Shown here: piece after piece, positions 45,607 to 57,217 of the stretch
Layout: every line of letters starts with the position of its first letter
Numbering within the stretch: position 1 is the first letter of the stretch
NCBI RefSeq assembly: GCF_900094925.1
Contig: NZ_FMAY01000011.1
Coordinates: 1 to 64,000 of the forward strand
Length of the DNA stretch: 64,000 nt
Source: Kosakonia oryzendophytica
GTDB lineage: Bacteria; Pseudomonadota; Gammaproteobacteria; Enterobacterales; Enterobacteriaceae
Direction of reading: 5' to 3'
Program-made: the position numbers and the translations under genes
Notes under the pieces: generated by a model
Told to the model about the DNA's origin: nothing
The model's input: only the letters and a program-made list of their open reading frames with translations
Databases searched by the model: none

Positions 45607-46017
45607 TTAAACAACCGCCGTGGTCAGACGTGATGAGCAGCATAAGCGCGACTGCTCATCAAAGATATCGATCTGCCAGACCTGGTGTCGTTTGCCGGTA
45701 TGCAGCGCGCGGCAAACCCCACGCACGCGCCCGCTTCGCACTGAACGCAGATGGTTGGCGTTGACTTCCACGCCAACCACGTTCTGCTCACCTTCCGTGC
45801 ATAAATACCCCGCCACGGAGCCTAACGTTTCCGCCAGCACCACCGATGCGCCACCGTGCAGCAAGCCAAATGGCTGATGAGTTCGGTTATCTACCGGCAT
45901 TGAGGCTTCAAGCGCATCCTCGCCGATGCGCTCAAAACGGATATCCAGTAAACCGACCATATTGCCATCGCCCATAGCATTCAGCGCTTCCAGCGTTACT
46001 ACGCGTTTCCAGATCAT
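45607..46017 (-). CDS. menI: 1,4-dihydroxy-2-naphthoyl-CoA hydrolase MenI (YdiI)
   Basis: A 136-residue hotdog-fold thioesterase, the same length as E. coli MenI. The catalytic glutamate is in [16 protein letters not shown] (about residue 63). It frees DHNA from its CoA ester in menaquinone synthesis. The start overlaps the ydiJ stop by four bases, so it is co-translated with ydiJ, as in E. coli. Confidence 0.96.
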   Translation of the reverse strand: MIWKRVVTLEALNAMGDGNMVGLLDIRFERIGEDALEASMPVDNRTHQPFGLLHGGASVVLAETLGSVAGYLCTEGEQNVVGVEVNANHLRSVRSGRVRGVCRALHTGKRHQVWQIDIFDEQSRLCCSSRLTTAVV

Positions 46018-49000
46018 CCCACTATCTCCAATAAAGCCTGCAACGGATGGCGCACGCCATTCCCTTCAACACGTTTCACCTGGCTTCGGCAAGAGTACCC
46101 TGTCGCCAGGCAGCGATTACGCGGCAAACGCTGCATCGCCTGGTGCCAGGAGAGCTCGTAAATACCGAGTGAATTTGCATGGTTTTTCACTTCATGGCCG
46201 TAGGTCCCGGCCATACCGCAGCAACCAACGCTGACATTTTCCAGCTTCGCGCCAAAACGCGCAAAAATCGACGCCCACTGTCCCGGCGCGGTGGGCAGTG
46301 CCGTGACTTCGGTACAGTGACCGAACAGATACCAGGGTTCGCCGCTGATAGCCGGTGCATCTTCGCTGTCAGGTACCGTCGCTAACCATTCATGCACCAG
46401 TTGCACATGGAAATCCCCGCGTTTATCCCCCAGCGCCAGTTTGTACTCATCGCGGTAACAGAGCACCAACGCCGGATCAACGCCTACCATTGGCATCTCC
46501 AGCTGCGCCACGCGATTAAGGAAATCTGCCGTCTTCTGCGCGGTTTTCGCAAAGCGGTTCAGGAAGCCTTTAATATGCTGCGCTTTACCATTAGGCGAGA
46601 AGGGTAAGACCACCGGCTGGAAACCGAGTTTCTCTACCAGACGAACAAAATCAGTCACCACTTGCGCATCGTAATAGCTGGTAAACGGATCCTGCACCAC
46701 CAGCACGGTTTTCGCTTTTTGTGCCGCATCCAGTTGTTCAAGCTGTTCCAGCGTCATATTGGCCGTACGGTGCCCAACCATTTGCCGTTGCAGCGACGGC
46801 ACCGACAATAACGGTAAATCCACCATGCCAATATGTTTTGCTGACAGCGAGCGCACCCAGGGCTGACTCATAAAAAAGTTAAATGTCTTAGGCGCGCGCG
46901 CCATCAGCGGCGCATAGCTTTCAACGGTCGCCACCAGATGATCGCGCACGGGTCGCAGATAGCGACTGTGGTAAATCTGCAAGAAGCGCGAGCGGAACTC
47001 CGGCACATCGATTTTAATCGGGCACTGCGTGGAACAGGCTTTACAGGCCAGACAACCCGACATGGCCTCTTTCACCTCGTGGGAGAAATCATACTCACCG
47101 CGGCGTGCATGCCAGCTATTACGGGTACGCTCAATCAGCGTGCGCAGGCTGGCGCGTTTTTCGGGCAGTTCTTTTTCCAGCTTAACGGGATCGATACCCC
47201 GATCCGCCAGCAAACGTAGCCACTCGCGCACCAGCGTCGCCCGGCCTTTTGGCGAATGGATGCGGTTGGCAGAAATTTTCATCGACGGGCACATCGGGCT
47301 TTTTACATCGAAGTTAAAACACAAGCCGTTACCGTTACACTCCATTGCACCGCGCCAGGAGGCGCGAACAGCAATCGGGATCTGTCGATCGAGCGTGCCG
47401 CGTTTGACATCATCCACCCGCTTCATCGGCGCATCGACGCCTTCCGGCGGGCAAATCTTACCAGGATTCAAACGGTTCTGCGGGTCAAATACGGCTTTCA
47501 CTTTCCGCAGTTCGCCGTAAAGTTGTTCACCGAAGAACGCCGGGCTGTATTCGGCGCGGAAACCTTTCCCATGTTCGCCCCACAGCAGACCACCATATTT
47601 TGCCGTTAGCGCAACCACTTCATCGGAAAGGGTCTTCATTAATATTTCTTGTTGCGGATCGCACATATCCAGCGCCGGACGGACATGCAACACCCCGGCG
47701 TCGACATGGCCGAACATACCGTAACTCAGACCATGGCTGTCCAGCAGCGCTCTGAATTCCACAATGTAATCCGCCAGATGCTCCGGCGGCACACAGGTAT
47801 CTTCGGCAAAAGGAATTGGCTTAGCGGCTCCTTTCGCGTTCCCTAACAGACCAACGGCTTTTTTACGCATCGCGTAGACGCGTTCAATCCCCGCCAGATC
47901 GTCGCAGACCTGCCAGCCAATCACCCCACCCTCGCCATTTGCCATCAGCACATCGAGGCGTTCGCAAAGGGACTGCACCTGGCTGTCAATAAGCGCCTGA
48001 TCATCACCGGCAAATTCAACAATATTCAGGCCAAGCAGGGTCTTATCCGGCACATCGGTGATCAATTCGCTTACCGAATGCCAGACGATATCCTCTCGCG
48101 CCAGATTAAGAACTTTGGAATCAACGGTTTCCACCGACAACGCCCGGGCTTCCACCATAAACGGCGCATTACGCAGCGCGGAATCAAAAGAGTCGTACTT
48201 GACGTTAACCAGGCGGCGTACTTTCGGCAGCGGGGTGATGTCGAGCCGTGCTTCGGTAATAAACGCCAGCGTCCCTTCTGAACCGGTAAGAATGCGCGTG
48301 AGGTCAAACTCGGTCATCTCATCGTTAAAGACGTGGCGCAGATCGTACCCCGTCAGGAAGCGGTTCAGTTTTGGGAATTTATCAAGAATTAATTGCCGGT
48401 TATCACGGCAACGCTCCAGTACGGTTTTATAGATACGCCCAATGGCGGTATTGGCCGCGCCCAGCGTTTCAGCCAACGCCACAGGCATGGCTTGCGTATC
48501 CAGAATATCCCCGCCCAGCAGCACGGCGCGAACCCCCAGAACGTGATCGGAGGTTTTTCCGTATACCAACGACCCCTGGCCGGAGGCGTCGGTATTGATC
48601 ATCCCTCCCAGCGTCGCACGATTACTGGTCGACAGTTCCGGCGCAAAAAAGTAGCCGTAAGGTTTAAGGTATTGATTGAGTTGATCTTTGATCACTCCCG
48701 CTTCGACACGCACCCACCCCTCTTCCGGGTTGATCTCCATAATGCGGTTCATATAGCGGGACATATCGACGATGATACCCTGGTTTAACGCCTGACCATT
48801 GGTGCCGGTACCGCCGCCGCGCGGGGTAAACACCAGCGACTGGAAACGCGCTTCGGATGCGAGGCGGGTAATAAGCGCAACGTCTGACGTAGAACGGGGG
48901 AAAACAACGGCATCCGGTAATAGCTGGTAAATACTGTTGTCTGTCGCCATGGTCAGCCTGTCGGCATAACTTGTGGCGGTATCACCGGTAAAACCTTGTT

Positions 49001-49070
49001 GCTCCAAAGCCTGCAAAAAATTCAGCACCAGCTGAACGACGCCGGGTGCCTGGGAAATCTGTGGGATCAT
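46014..49070 (-). CDS. ydiJ: FAD/4Fe-4S D-2-hydroxyacid dehydrogenase YdiJ
   Basis: A 1018-residue protein, matching E. coli YdiJ exactly when started at 49070 ([12 protein letters not shown]); 49 upstream in-frame codons are not supported. An N-terminal FAD-binding PCMH domain ([14 protein letters not shown]), a C-terminal FAD-oxidase domain (to about 560), a [4Fe-4S] ferredoxin region ([14 protein letters not shown]) and a CCG-type domain ([13 protein letters not shown]) follow in order. E. coli YdiJ has been assigned as D-2-hydroxyglutarate dehydrogenase. It reads into menI. Confidence 0.95.
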   Translation of the reverse strand: MIPQISQAPGVVQLVLNFLQALEQQGFTGDTATSYADRLTMATDNSIYQLLPDAVVFPRSTSDVALITRLASEARFQSLVFTPRGGGTGTNGQALNQGIIVDMSRYMNRIMEINPEEGWVRVEAGVIKDQLNQYLKPYGYFFAPELSTSNRATLGGMINTDASGQGSLVYGKTSDHVLGVRAVLLGGDILDTQAMPVALAETLGAANTAIGRIYKTVLERCRDNRQLILDKFPKLNRFLTGYDLRHVFNDEMTEFDLTRILTGSEGTLAFITEARLDITPLPKVRRLVNVKYDSFDSALRNAPFMVEARALSVETVDSKVLNLAREDIVWHSVSELITDVPDKTLLGLNIVEFAGDDQALIDSQVQSLCERLDVLMANGEGGVIGWQVCDDLAGIERVYAMRKKAVGLLGNAKGAAKPIPFAEDTCVPPEHLADYIVEFRALLDSHGLSYGMFGHVDAGVLHVRPALDMCDPQQEILMKTLSDEVVALTAKYGGLLWGEHGKGFRAEYSPAFFGEQLYGELRKVKAVFDPQNRLNPGKICPPEGVDAPMKRVDDVKRGTLDRQIPIAVRASWRGAMECNGNGLCFNFDVKSPMCPSMKISANRIHSPKGRATLVREWLRLLADRGIDPVKLEKELPEKRASLRTLIERTRNSWHARRGEYDFSHEVKEAMSGCLACKACSTQCPIKIDVPEFRSRFLQIYHSRYLRPVRDHLVATVESYAPLMARAPKTFNFFMSQPWVRSLSAKHIGMVDLPLLSVPSLQRQMVGHRTANMTLEQLEQLDAAQKAKTVLVVQDPFTSYYDAQVVTDFVRLVEKLGFQPVVLPFSPNGKAQHIKGFLNRFAKTAQKTADFLNRVAQLEMPMVGVDPALVLCYRDEYKLALGDKRGDFHVQLVHEWLATVPDSEDAPAISGEPWYLFGHCTEVTALPTAPGQWASIFARFGAKLENVSVGCCGMAGTYGHEVKNHANSLGIYELSWHQAMQRLPRNRCLATGYSCRSQVKRVEGNGVRHPLQALLEIVG

Positions 49071-49279
49071 TATGCTTGACCCTGCCTGACGGTGAGTGTT
49101 GTAAAAGGTTAATCGTTTGCTTTCAGCATTCATCGTTGTATCACATTTTTTTCTTATGCGCCCATGAGAATTACAGGCAGAATCAGACTGTCCAAAATCG
49201 CTGAAATCATTAATCATTATCTCTGTTGATTTCCTGATACACCGAATTTTCGGCCATTCAATAAAGGTGAGTTATACAT

Positions 49280-50386
49280 ATGGTTGATTTACGTCAGTCC
49301 AGGGATGTACCGCAAATCATGCTGTCGGTACTGTTTTTAGCCATCATGATTATCGCCTGTCTGTGGGTCGTACAGCCCTTCATTCTTGGGTTCGCCTGGG
49401 CGGGCACGGTAGTGATTGCCACCTGGCCGCTGCTGTTGCGCCTGCAACGTCTGCTGTTTGGTCGCCGCTCGTTGGCGGTGCTGGTGATGATGCTGCTGCT
49501 TATCCTGCTGTTTATTATCCCTGTAGCACTGCTGGTTAACAGCCTGGTTGACTCCAGCGGTCCGGTGATCCACGCGGTGACAAGCGGCGCGATGGCACCG
49601 CCGGAACTGGCCTGGCTGCACAGCATTCCGCTCGTTGGCGACAAGCTTTACGCCGGCTGGCACAACCTGCTGGATATGGGCGGCAGCGGCATTATGGCGA
49701 AACTGCGCCCTTATGTCGGCGCCACAACCACATGGTTTGTCGGCCAGGCTGCGCATATTGGTCGCTTTATGCTGCACTGCGCGCTGATGCTGCTATTCAG
49801 CGCCCTGCTCTACTGGCGTGGCGAACAGGTGGCGCAGGGGATCCGTCACTTCGCCGTGCGGCTGGCGTCCAAACGCGGCGATGCCGCAGTAGTGCTGGCC
49901 GGGCAAGCGATCCGCGCCGTAGCGCTTGGTGTGGTGGTTACCGCACTGGTGCAGGCCGTGCTGGGCGGGATTGGCCTGGCCATCTCCGGCGTGCCGTACG
50001 CCACACTGCTTACCGTGGTGATGTTGATGACCTGTCTGGTGCAACTTGGGCCGCTGCTGGTGCTAATCCCGGCGATTATCTGGCTCTACTGGAGCGGTGA
50101 TTCCCCCTGGGGCACCGTACTGCTGGTGTGGAGCTGCGTGGTGGCAATGCTGGATAACGTTATCCGTCCGGTGTTAATCCGTATGGGCGCCGATCTGCCG
50201 CTGATCCTTATCCTCTCCGGGGTGATTGGCGGCCTGGTCGCGTTTGGCATGATTGGTTTGTTCATTGGTCCTGTCTTATTGGCCGTTTCCTGGCGTCTCT
50301 TTTCTGCCTGGGTTAACGAGGTTCCACAACCGGAGGCAACGGACAACACGCTGAATGATGTACAAAATTTAGACAGCAAATCCTGA
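49280..50386 (+). CDS. ydiK: AI-2E-family transporter YdiK
   Basis: A 368-residue inner-membrane protein (E. coli 370 aa) of the AI-2 exporter/PerM family, with about eight helices. Family motifs include GVPYATLLTVVMLMTC and the final GGLVAFGMIGLFIGPVLLAV. The substrate is unproven; family names reflect TqsA. It starts at ATG 49280 behind AAAGGTGAG, divergent from ydiJ. Confidence 0.94.
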   Translation: MVDLRQSRDVPQIMLSVLFLAIMIIACLWVVQPFILGFAWAGTVVIATWPLLLRLQRLLFGRRSLAVLVMMLLLILLFIIPVALLVNSLVDSSGPVIHAVTSGAMAPPELAWLHSIPLVGDKLYAGWHNLLDMGGSGIMAKLRPYVGATTTWFVGQAAHIGRFMLHCALMLLFSALLYWRGEQVAQGIRHFAVRLASKRGDAAVVLAGQAIRAVALGVVVTALVQAVLGGIGLAISGVPYATLLTVVMLMTCLVQLGPLLVLIPAIIWLYWSGDSPWGTVLLVWSCVVAMLDNVIRPVLIRMGADLPLILILSGVIGGLVAFGMIGLFIGPVLLAVSWRLFSAWVNEVPQPEATDNTLNDVQNLDSKS

Positions 50387-50394
50387 ATGCAAAC

Positions 50395-50417
50395 AAGGCG
50401 GGTGCAAGCCCGCCTTA
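50395..50417 (+). terminator. ydiK terminator
   Basis: AAGGCGGG-TGCAAG-CCCGCCTT, nine bases past the ydiK stop, followed by an A-rich rather than T-rich stretch, so termination strength is uncertain. Confidence 0.65.
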
Positions 50418-50579
50418 AATGATTATTAAGCAGCACTTATCATTTATCTGCCTTATTTCTGAGCACACCCCTTCAGACCCCGTAAAATGCGCCATTCTGC
50501 GCATATATTCTTTACGTACGTTTAACTAATGAGACGAATCTGATCGACTCAAAAATCCCGCATGCCTACTATTAGGCTC

Positions 50580-50685
50580 AAGGTTATAGATCAACATCTT
50601 GATTTATAAGCATGGAAATCCCCTGAGTGAAACAACGAATTGCTGTGTGTAGTCTTTGCCCATCTCCCACGATGGGCTTTTTTTT
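50580..50685 (+). ncRNA. rprA: RprA small RNA
   Basis: About 106 bases closely matching E. coli RprA: the 5' hairpin around AATCAAGATGTTGATCTATA (complement), the conserved core TAAGCATGGAAATCCCCTGA and GAAACAACGAATTGCTGTGT, and a terminator CCCATC-TCCCAC-GATGGGC with eight Ts. RprA is an Hfq-dependent sRNA that activates rpoS translation and represses csgD and ydaM, and its own gene is turned on by the Rcs system. It lies after ydiK, as in E. coli. An Rcs-like TGCCTACTATTAGGC lies just upstream. Confidence 0.93.
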
Positions 50686-50741
50686 ATCCTCAGTTTGCCG
50701 GGCCGCCACCGTGCAGTGACAGCCCGAACAATTCACGCGGG

Positions 50742-53120
50742 TTATTGGCTGTCGTTCACTTCGCAGTGACTTAGCATTTTCCACTGTTGCGGCAACACCC
50801 GGGTTTCCCCCGTCACGCTGACGGTTACCCGACCGCGAATGTCTGCTGAAGATGCGCCAACCTGCAGTTCAAACTCACCCGCCTCTACAATGCGTTTCCC
50901 ATCACGCCGGGTGAAATTCAGCATATCCACCGGCAAAGTAAAGGTCAGCGTCGCCGATTTTCCGGGTGATAACGCAACCCGCTGAAAGGCTTTCAGCTCC
51001 TTCACGGGCCGAACCATCGAGGCGACGTTATCGCGCACATAGATCTGAACCACCTCGTTGCCGCTGCGCTCGCCCACGTTTTTCACCCTCACCTGCAAGC
51101 GGATATCGCCTTCAATCGGGACTTCCGGGGTGAGTAAGACAGGCTGACCATATTCAAACTGCGTCCAGCTTTGTCCATACCCAAACGGATAACGGGAACC
51201 AAAATGGAATGCATAGGGCGTTCCACCGCTTTTTAGCTTGTGGTTGTAATAATACGGCATTGCGCCTGCGCTTTTCGGCACACTCACCACCAGACGCCCC
51301 TGTGGCTCGGCACGCCCGGTCAGCACATCAGCAATGGCGTGGCCACCTTCCTGTCCCGGCGCCCAGGCCATCATCCATGCCGCTACGCGCGTCTCCAGCC
51401 CTTGCAGGTTGTACGGACGACCGCCGGTCATCACGACCACCACCGGTTTACCTGTTGCCACCAGCGCCTCCAGCAGTTGTTGCTGTACGCCAGGCAACGT
51501 CAGGCTGTCAGTGTCGGAACCTTCCCCCACTGTTCCGCTCTGGAACAACCCGGCCAGATCGCCCACGCAGGCGATAACCACATCGCTCTCCTGCGCCACG
51601 CGCACCGCTTCCGGAATCAGTCTTTGGTCCATCGACACCGGTGATTGTTGCATCGGCTTACCTGAGGCATCACCCGGAAATACCGGCGCACCCGCCATGC
51701 GTTTTTCGATAATGTGGCAACCTTTAGCATAGCGAACGTTCTCTTCTCCCAATTGCTTGCGCAGTGCCGCCAGCGGCGTTGTCACCTGCGTGGTCTCTTC
51801 CAGCATATCGCTGATGATCAAATGAACCGGGAAGCTATAGCCGCTGAGTAACGCCAGCGGATCGTCTGCCGTGGGGCCAACCACCGCTACGCGTGGCGTA
51901 CCGCTGAGCGGTAGAATGCCATTGTTTTCCAGCAGCGTGAGCGAGCGTGTCGCCACATCCCGCGCCACCTGACGTGTATCATCGGATTGCAAGCGGATGC
52001 CTTGTTCATCGGTATACGGATGTTCAAACAGACCGAGGCGGAACTTCACTGTCAACACACGAGCGACGATCTCATCCACTTTCGCCATCGATATCAGTCC
52101 ACGTTCAACCGCCTGTGCCAGATGGCGTGCGCAATCATCTTTCGGCAGTTCCACATCCAGACCCGCATTGAAAGATAATGCCGCTGATTCGGCTGCATCG
52201 TGAGAGATCCCATGATGCTGATGCAACAGACTGACGCCGCCATAATCGGCGACAATGATGCCGTCAAATCCCCACTGCTCCCGCAGCAATGTGGTCAGCA
52301 AGAAATGATCACTGTGACCCGGCTGATTATCGATATCGTGATAGGCAGGCATCAGCGAACCGGCTTTCGCCATTTTTACCGCCATCTCGAAAGGCAGCAG
52401 AAATGTGTCGTTCAGTTCGCAAAAGCCCAGATGCACCGGCGCATGGTTGCGCGCGCCTTCGCTGAAAGAGTGGCCCACATAGTGTTTAAGCGTGGCCAGC
52501 ATATCGCCCTTCTCACCCTGTAACCCTTCAACGTAGGCGCAGGCCATTACTCCAACCAGCCAGGGATCCTCACCGAATGTCTCTTCGGTGCGCCCCCAGC
52601 GCACATCCCTGGACACATCCAGCACCGGGGCCAACCCCTGTTTACAGCCTGTGGAGCGCGCCTCCTGCCCAATGTGCCAGGCAGCGCGTTTGATCAATTG
52701 GGGATCCCAGGTTGAACCGTAATTCAGCGACGACGGGAACAGCGTAGCGTCTTTGCATAACAATCCCACCAGACACTCTTCATGGAACAGAGCGGGAATA
52801 CCCAGCCTCGTCTCCTCCACCAACGTTTTTTGCAGGCGGTTGGCCGCACGCACGCCGCGTTTTGCATCCACAATGTGTGTACCCAGCGGACGCGTAATCT
52901 GCCCGACACCCAGCTTTAGTCGCTGCGCCAGCGCCGCCTGGGCACTCACGCCGGCGAACTCATCACTGAGATCGGTACGTTCACGGTGCTCACCATGTTC
53001 ATCGAGCACCAGCCATAAGGCGTGCATTTGTGCGAATTTTTCCTCTGGCGTCATACGCGCCAGTAAATCTGCCACACGTTCTGAAACAGGTCGGTTTGCA
53101 TCTTTATACAGTGCGGTCAT
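50742..53120 (-). CDS. Glycoside hydrolase family 3 (beta-glucosidase/xylosidase)
   Basis: A 792-residue cytoplasmic GH3 enzyme without a signal peptide. The N-terminal TIM-like domain carries the nucleophile Asp292 in GIIVADYGGV and substrate residues in LKHYVGHS; the second domain (about 395-620) offers Glu533 in VGEGSDTDSL as a likely acid/base; a fibronectin-III-like domain (about 690-765) ends the protein. Its start overlaps the stop of the GPH transporter by four bases, so imported oligosaccharide or beta-glycoside is probably cleaved inside the cell. Beta-xyloside or beta-glucoside are guesses. This operon replaces the E. coli ydiL-aroD-fadK region. Confidence 0.92.
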   Translation of the reverse strand: MTALYKDANRPVSERVADLLARMTPEEKFAQMHALWLVLDEHGEHRERTDLSDEFAGVSAQAALAQRLKLGVGQITRPLGTHIVDAKRGVRAANRLQKTLVEETRLGIPALFHEECLVGLLCKDATLFPSSLNYGSTWDPQLIKRAAWHIGQEARSTGCKQGLAPVLDVSRDVRWGRTEETFGEDPWLVGVMACAYVEGLQGEKGDMLATLKHYVGHSFSEGARNHAPVHLGFCELNDTFLLPFEMAVKMAKAGSLMPAYHDIDNQPGHSDHFLLTTLLREQWGFDGIIVADYGGVSLLHQHHGISHDAAESAALSFNAGLDVELPKDDCARHLAQAVERGLISMAKVDEIVARVLTVKFRLGLFEHPYTDEQGIRLQSDDTRQVARDVATRSLTLLENNGILPLSGTPRVAVVGPTADDPLALLSGYSFPVHLIISDMLEETTQVTTPLAALRKQLGEENVRYAKGCHIIEKRMAGAPVFPGDASGKPMQQSPVSMDQRLIPEAVRVAQESDVVIACVGDLAGLFQSGTVGEGSDTDSLTLPGVQQQLLEALVATGKPVVVVMTGGRPYNLQGLETRVAAWMMAWAPGQEGGHAIADVLTGRAEPQGRLVVSVPKSAGAMPYYYNHKLKSGGTPYAFHFGSRYPFGYGQSWTQFEYGQPVLLTPEVPIEGDIRLQVRVKNVGERSGNEVVQIYVRDNVASMVRPVKELKAFQRVALSPGKSATLTFTLPVDMLNFTRRDGKRIVEAGEFELQVGASSADIRGRVTVSVTGETRVLPQQWKMLSHCEVNDSQ

Positions 53121-54526
53121 CGGCTGACTCCTGTGTTACTGAAATCCGGTGAGGCCTGCGGCTCCGTCGCGCTTTTGCTGATATCGCGTTTACGCATCAA
53201 TTGCTGAGCAATAGTGTCAGCAAGCTGGCTGTTGAGTTTGTAACGGGTCAGCAGCAGCACCATACAAATAAACAGCAGGCAAGGAATGAGGGTGAAGAGC
53301 GCATTGATGGTGGTGAGCACCGTAGGGCTTTGCAGCGCCTGATTGGGCGCATAATCCACGGCACCCAGTACCCATCCCACCACCGCGCCACCGAGAGCGA
53401 GGCCAAATTTGATCGCGAACAACGCAGTAGAGAACACCAACCCATCCAGACGTCGCCCGCTGCGATGCTCTTCATAATCCACCACATCGGAAAACATGGT
53501 CCACTGCAGTGGCGTCGTCAGGTTTTGAATAAAACTGAACACAATGTTCAGGCCAAAGATCAGCCATACCTGAGAAGGCGGGATAATAAAGATCAGTGCG
53601 GCAAAAACCACGAAGGTAATAATCGTCCATTGATAGGCGCGGACACGGTCGAATTTACCCAGCAAACGGGCAGACAACAGTGCACCGGCGAGAGCGGCAA
53701 GCATACCGGAAACAATAAAGGTGAAGACCATCTCCGGTCGCTGTAATACATACTTGACGTAATACATGGTGGCCGAACCACGCGTCACCACGGCGGTTAA
53801 CAATAAAATATTGAACAGAAACACAATGCGCCACTGACTGTTCGCCGCCAGCAGTTTCAGATCACTCAATAGCGAACCGCTAGTGTCGTTGCGCGGCGTA
53901 AACCGCTCGCGGGTCATGAAAAAACAGCCGAAGAACAACACAATCCCGAGCAGGCCCATCATGCTCATGGCGTAAAAATAGCCCTTTTGATCATTACCAC
54001 CGCCAAGATGCGACACCAGCGGTAAGGCAATCACCGTGACAACCAACCCGCCAATAAAAGACAGGCCAAATCGCCAGGACTGCAACGAATGACGTTCATG
54101 AGGATCCATTGTCAGCGCGCCGGGCATTGCGCAGTACGGAACATTAATCGCGGAGTAGATAAAGCTCAGGATCGCATAGGTGACGCAGGCATAAATGATT
54201 TTTGCCGTCGCGCCGACGTCCGGTACATAGAAAGTAATGAGGCAGCTCACACCAAACGGAATGGCGAACCACAGCAGCCACGGACGGAAGCGGCCATGCC
54301 GGGTTTGCGTGCGATCCACCAGCGCGCCAATACAGGGATCGACAAAAGCATCGATCACGCGCACCACCAAAAACATGGTGCCCATGATCGCGGCGGGTAA
54401 ACCAAAGACATCGGTATAGAAATACGCAAGAAACAGTGTTGCGGTTTGCCAGACAAGGGCGCTTGCCATATCACCCAGGCCGTAACCTATTTTGTCTGTA
54501 GTACGAAGGACAGAGGGAATTGTCAT
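53117..54526 (-). CDS. GPH-family sugar:cation symporter
   Basis: A 469-residue, twelve-helix transporter of the glycoside-pentoside-hexuronide family (YicJ, XynP and YagG relatives). Family motifs include the helix-2 segment RVIDAFVDPCIGALVDRTQT, followed by RHGRFRPWLL, and VDYEEHRSGRR. It likely brings in the glycoside cleaved by the following GH3 enzyme, with which it overlaps by four bases. No local regulator was found, so control may be through CRP or a distant factor. The direct neighbour upstream is ppsA, separated by a terminator. Confidence 0.93.
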   Translation of the reverse strand: MTIPSVLRTTDKIGYGLGDMASALVWQTATLFLAYFYTDVFGLPAAIMGTMFLVVRVIDAFVDPCIGALVDRTQTRHGRFRPWLLWFAIPFGVSCLITFYVPDVGATAKIIYACVTYAILSFIYSAINVPYCAMPGALTMDPHERHSLQSWRFGLSFIGGLVVTVIALPLVSHLGGGNDQKGYFYAMSMMGLLGIVLFFGCFFMTRERFTPRNDTSGSLLSDLKLLAANSQWRIVFLFNILLLTAVVTRGSATMYYVKYVLQRPEMVFTFIVSGMLAALAGALLSARLLGKFDRVRAYQWTIITFVVFAALIFIIPPSQVWLIFGLNIVFSFIQNLTTPLQWTMFSDVVDYEEHRSGRRLDGLVFSTALFAIKFGLALGGAVVGWVLGAVDYAPNQALQSPTVLTTINALFTLIPCLLFICMVLLLTRYKLNSQLADTIAQQLMRKRDISKSATEPQASPDFSNTGVSR

Positions 54527-54700
54527 TTTTATCAGCCTTGTGAGGTTAAAAATTTTTCAACCTGGCGCGAAATTCGCATCGCGCCGCTCACTACCGGCTA
54601 AAGTATTGGAAGAAGAAAACCGGCTCACAATTGCAATAATTGCCAGGCTTTTTACGATTTTTAGTTATTGTGATCGAAGACGACTTCGCGTTTGAAATAA

Positions 54701-54730
54701 AAAAATCCCCGACGTTATGCCGGGGATTTT
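54701..54730. terminator. ppsA terminator
   Basis: AAAAATCCCCG-ACGTTATGC-CGGGGATTTT with flanking A and T runs, 11 bases past the ppsA stop. Confidence 0.85.
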
Positions 54731-54740
54731 CATTTAGCCG

Positions 54741-57119
54741 TTATTTTTTTAGCTCAGCAAGGCTCAACCAGGTCTGAACGACGGTATCCGGATTCAGGGA
54801 AAGGCTGTCGATGCCTTCATCCATCAACCATGCGGCAAAATCTTCATGGTCGGACGGCCCCTGCCCGCAGATGCCCACATATTTGCCCTGTTTCTTCGCC
54901 GCGCGAATAGCCATTGAAAGCAGCGCCTTCACCGCATCATTGCGCTCGTCAAACAGTTCAGATACCACACCGGAATCACGATCGAGACCAAGGGTCAATT
55001 GCGTCATGTCGTTGGAACCAATAGAGAAGCCATCGAAATATTCGAGGAACTGTTCCGCCAGTAACGCATTCGAGGGGATCTCACACATCATAATAATTTT
55101 GAGTCCATTCTCGCCGCGTTTCAGCCCCTGACGCGCCAACTCGTCCACGACGGCTTTCGCTTGTTCAACGGTGCGCACGAACGGGATCATAATTTCAACG
55201 TTGGTCAGCCCCATATCGTTACGCACGCGTTTCACCGCTTCACACTCCAGCGCGAAGCAGTCGCGGAAGCTGTCAGCAACATAACGGCCCGCCCCACGGA
55301 AGCCAAGCATCGGGTTCTCTTCTTCCGGTTCGTAGCGTTCGCCGCCGACAAGGTTTGCATATTCGTTCGATTTGAAATCGGACAAACGCACAATCACGCG
55401 TTTTGGCCAGAAAGCCGCGCCGAGCGTGGAAATGCCTTCCGTCAGGCGACCGACGTAGAACTCGACCGGCGAATCAAACCCTTTCATCATCTCGCGGATT
55501 TCGCTTTGCAGCTTCGGCTCCTGGTCATCAAACTCCAGCAGCGCACGCGGGTGCACACCAATCATACGGTTGATGATGAATTCCAGACGCGCCAGGCCAA
55601 CGCCTTCGTTTGGCAGGCAGGCAAAATCAAAGGCGCGATCCGGGTTGCCAACGTTCATCATGATCTTCAGCGGCAGATCCGGCATGGTGTCTACGCTGGA
55701 GCTTTTCACGCTGAAATCCAGCAGATCGGCATACACGTAACCGGTGTCCCCTTCGGCGCAGGAGACGGTGACTTTCTCACCGGTTTTGATGCGCTCCGTT
55801 GCGTCACCGCAACCCACTACCGCCGGGATCCCCAGCTCACGGGCAATGATCGCAGCGTGGCAAGTACGGCCGCCGCGGTTAGTGACTATCGCTGCCGCTT
55901 TTTTCATGATCGGTTCCCAATCCGGGTCGGTCATGTCGGTGACCAGCACGTCGCCCGGTTGGATCAGGTTCATTTCGCTAATGTCCTGGATCACTTTCAC
56001 CGTGCCCGCGCCAATGCGATGCCCGATAGCACGGCCTTCAGAAACGATTTTTCCCTGCGCATGCAAGGTATATCGTTCCATCACCTGACCACGTGAACGC
56101 ACCGTTTCAGGACGCGCCTGGACAATAAACAGTTTGCCGGTATGACCATCTTTTGCCCATTCAATATCCATTGGACGGCCATAGTGTTTCTCGATTTGCA
56201 CCGCCTGTTTCGCCAGCGCCTGCACTTCCTCGTCGGACAATGAGAAACGGTCACGATCCGCCTGCGGCACATCTTCGATTTGCACCTGCTTGCCATGTTC
56301 TTGCGTCGGTGCATAGATCATGCGGATTTTTTTCGAACCCATGGTGCGGCGAACAATCGCCGGACGGTTAGCAGCCAGCGTCGGTTTGTGCACGTAGAAT
56401 TCATCGGGGTTAACCGCACCCTGCACCACCATCTCACCCAAGCCCCACGCGGAGGTGATAAACACCACCTGGTCGAAGCCGGACTCGGTATCAATGGAGA
56501 ACATAACACCGGATGAGCCGATGTCGGAACGCACCATCCGCTGGACGCCAGCAGACAGCGCCACACCACGGTGATCATAGCCCTGGTGCACACGGTAGGA
56601 GATGGCGCGGTCATTAAACAGGGAAGCGAACACATGCTTAATCGCCACCAGCACCGCATCATAACCTTGCACATTGAGGAAGGTTTCCTGCTGCCCGGCG
56701 AAGGAGGCATCCGGCATATCTTCGGCGGTGGCCGATGATCGGACCGCGAAGGACGCTTGCGCATCATCTTCCGATAATTTTGCGTAAGCATCATGAACGG
56801 CCTTTTCCAGCGCTGGCGTAAACGGCGTCTCGACCACCCACTGGCGGATCTGTGTGCCGGCTTTTGCCAGTTCGGAAACATCATCGATGTCCGTTTTATC
56901 CAGTAGTTCATAAATACGTTGGTTCAGCCCGCTTTGCTCAAGGAACTGATTAAACGCATAGGCGGTGGTTGCAAAACCGTTCGGTACGGATACGCCGACA
57001 CCGGACAGATTAGTAATCATCTCACCAAGGGAGGCATTTTTGCCTCCAACTCTGTCTACATCATTCATGCCGAGTTGGTCATACCAAAGCACCAGCGGAG
57101 ACGAGTCATTGTTGGACAT
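54741..57119 (-). CDS. ppsA: Phosphoenolpyruvate synthase
   Basis: A 792-residue PEP synthase, matching E. coli PpsA when started at 57119 ([20 protein letters not shown]); an extra 34 codons upstream are not coding. The phosphohistidine domain signature [20 protein letters not shown] holds the catalytic His (about residue 421), and the C-terminal domain holds the [13 protein letters not shown] motif. It makes PEP from pyruvate and ATP for gluconeogenesis. It is divergent from ppsR, its regulator. Confidence 0.97.
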   Translation of the reverse strand: MSNNDSSPLVLWYDQLGMNDVDRVGGKNASLGEMITNLSGVGVSVPNGFATTAYAFNQFLEQSGLNQRIYELLDKTDIDDVSELAKAGTQIRQWVVETPFTPALEKAVHDAYAKLSEDDAQASFAVRSSATAEDMPDASFAGQQETFLNVQGYDAVLVAIKHVFASLFNDRAISYRVHQGYDHRGVALSAGVQRMVRSDIGSSGVMFSIDTESGFDQVVFITSAWGLGEMVVQGAVNPDEFYVHKPTLAANRPAIVRRTMGSKKIRMIYAPTQEHGKQVQIEDVPQADRDRFSLSDEEVQALAKQAVQIEKHYGRPMDIEWAKDGHTGKLFIVQARPETVRSRGQVMERYTLHAQGKIVSEGRAIGHRIGAGTVKVIQDISEMNLIQPGDVLVTDMTDPDWEPIMKKAAAIVTNRGGRTCHAAIIARELGIPAVVGCGDATERIKTGEKVTVSCAEGDTGYVYADLLDFSVKSSSVDTMPDLPLKIMMNVGNPDRAFDFACLPNEGVGLARLEFIINRMIGVHPRALLEFDDQEPKLQSEIREMMKGFDSPVEFYVGRLTEGISTLGAAFWPKRVIVRLSDFKSNEYANLVGGERYEPEEENPMLGFRGAGRYVADSFRDCFALECEAVKRVRNDMGLTNVEIMIPFVRTVEQAKAVVDELARQGLKRGENGLKIIMMCEIPSNALLAEQFLEYFDGFSIGSNDMTQLTLGLDRDSGVVSELFDERNDAVKALLSMAIRAAKKQGKYVGICGQGPSDHEDFAAWLMDEGIDSLSLNPDTVVQTWLSLAELKK

Positions 57120-57203
57120 CGAAACAATCCTTTTGTGATATATGAATGGGTAAAACACCAGACTACCCATTAATCCTGGCATAATTAATTCCGTTGAAAA
57201 AAC

Positions 57204-57217
57204 GGTGAATCGTGTAA
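57204..57217. promoter_or_regulatory. Candidate Cra site between ppsA and ppsR
   Basis: GGTGAATCGTGTAA differs from the Cra consensus (GCTGAATCGTTTCA) at a few positions. It lies about 85 bases upstream of the ppsA start, where Cra activates ppsA in E. coli. The rest of this 331-base divergent region is AT-rich and holds no gene. Confidence 0.5.
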
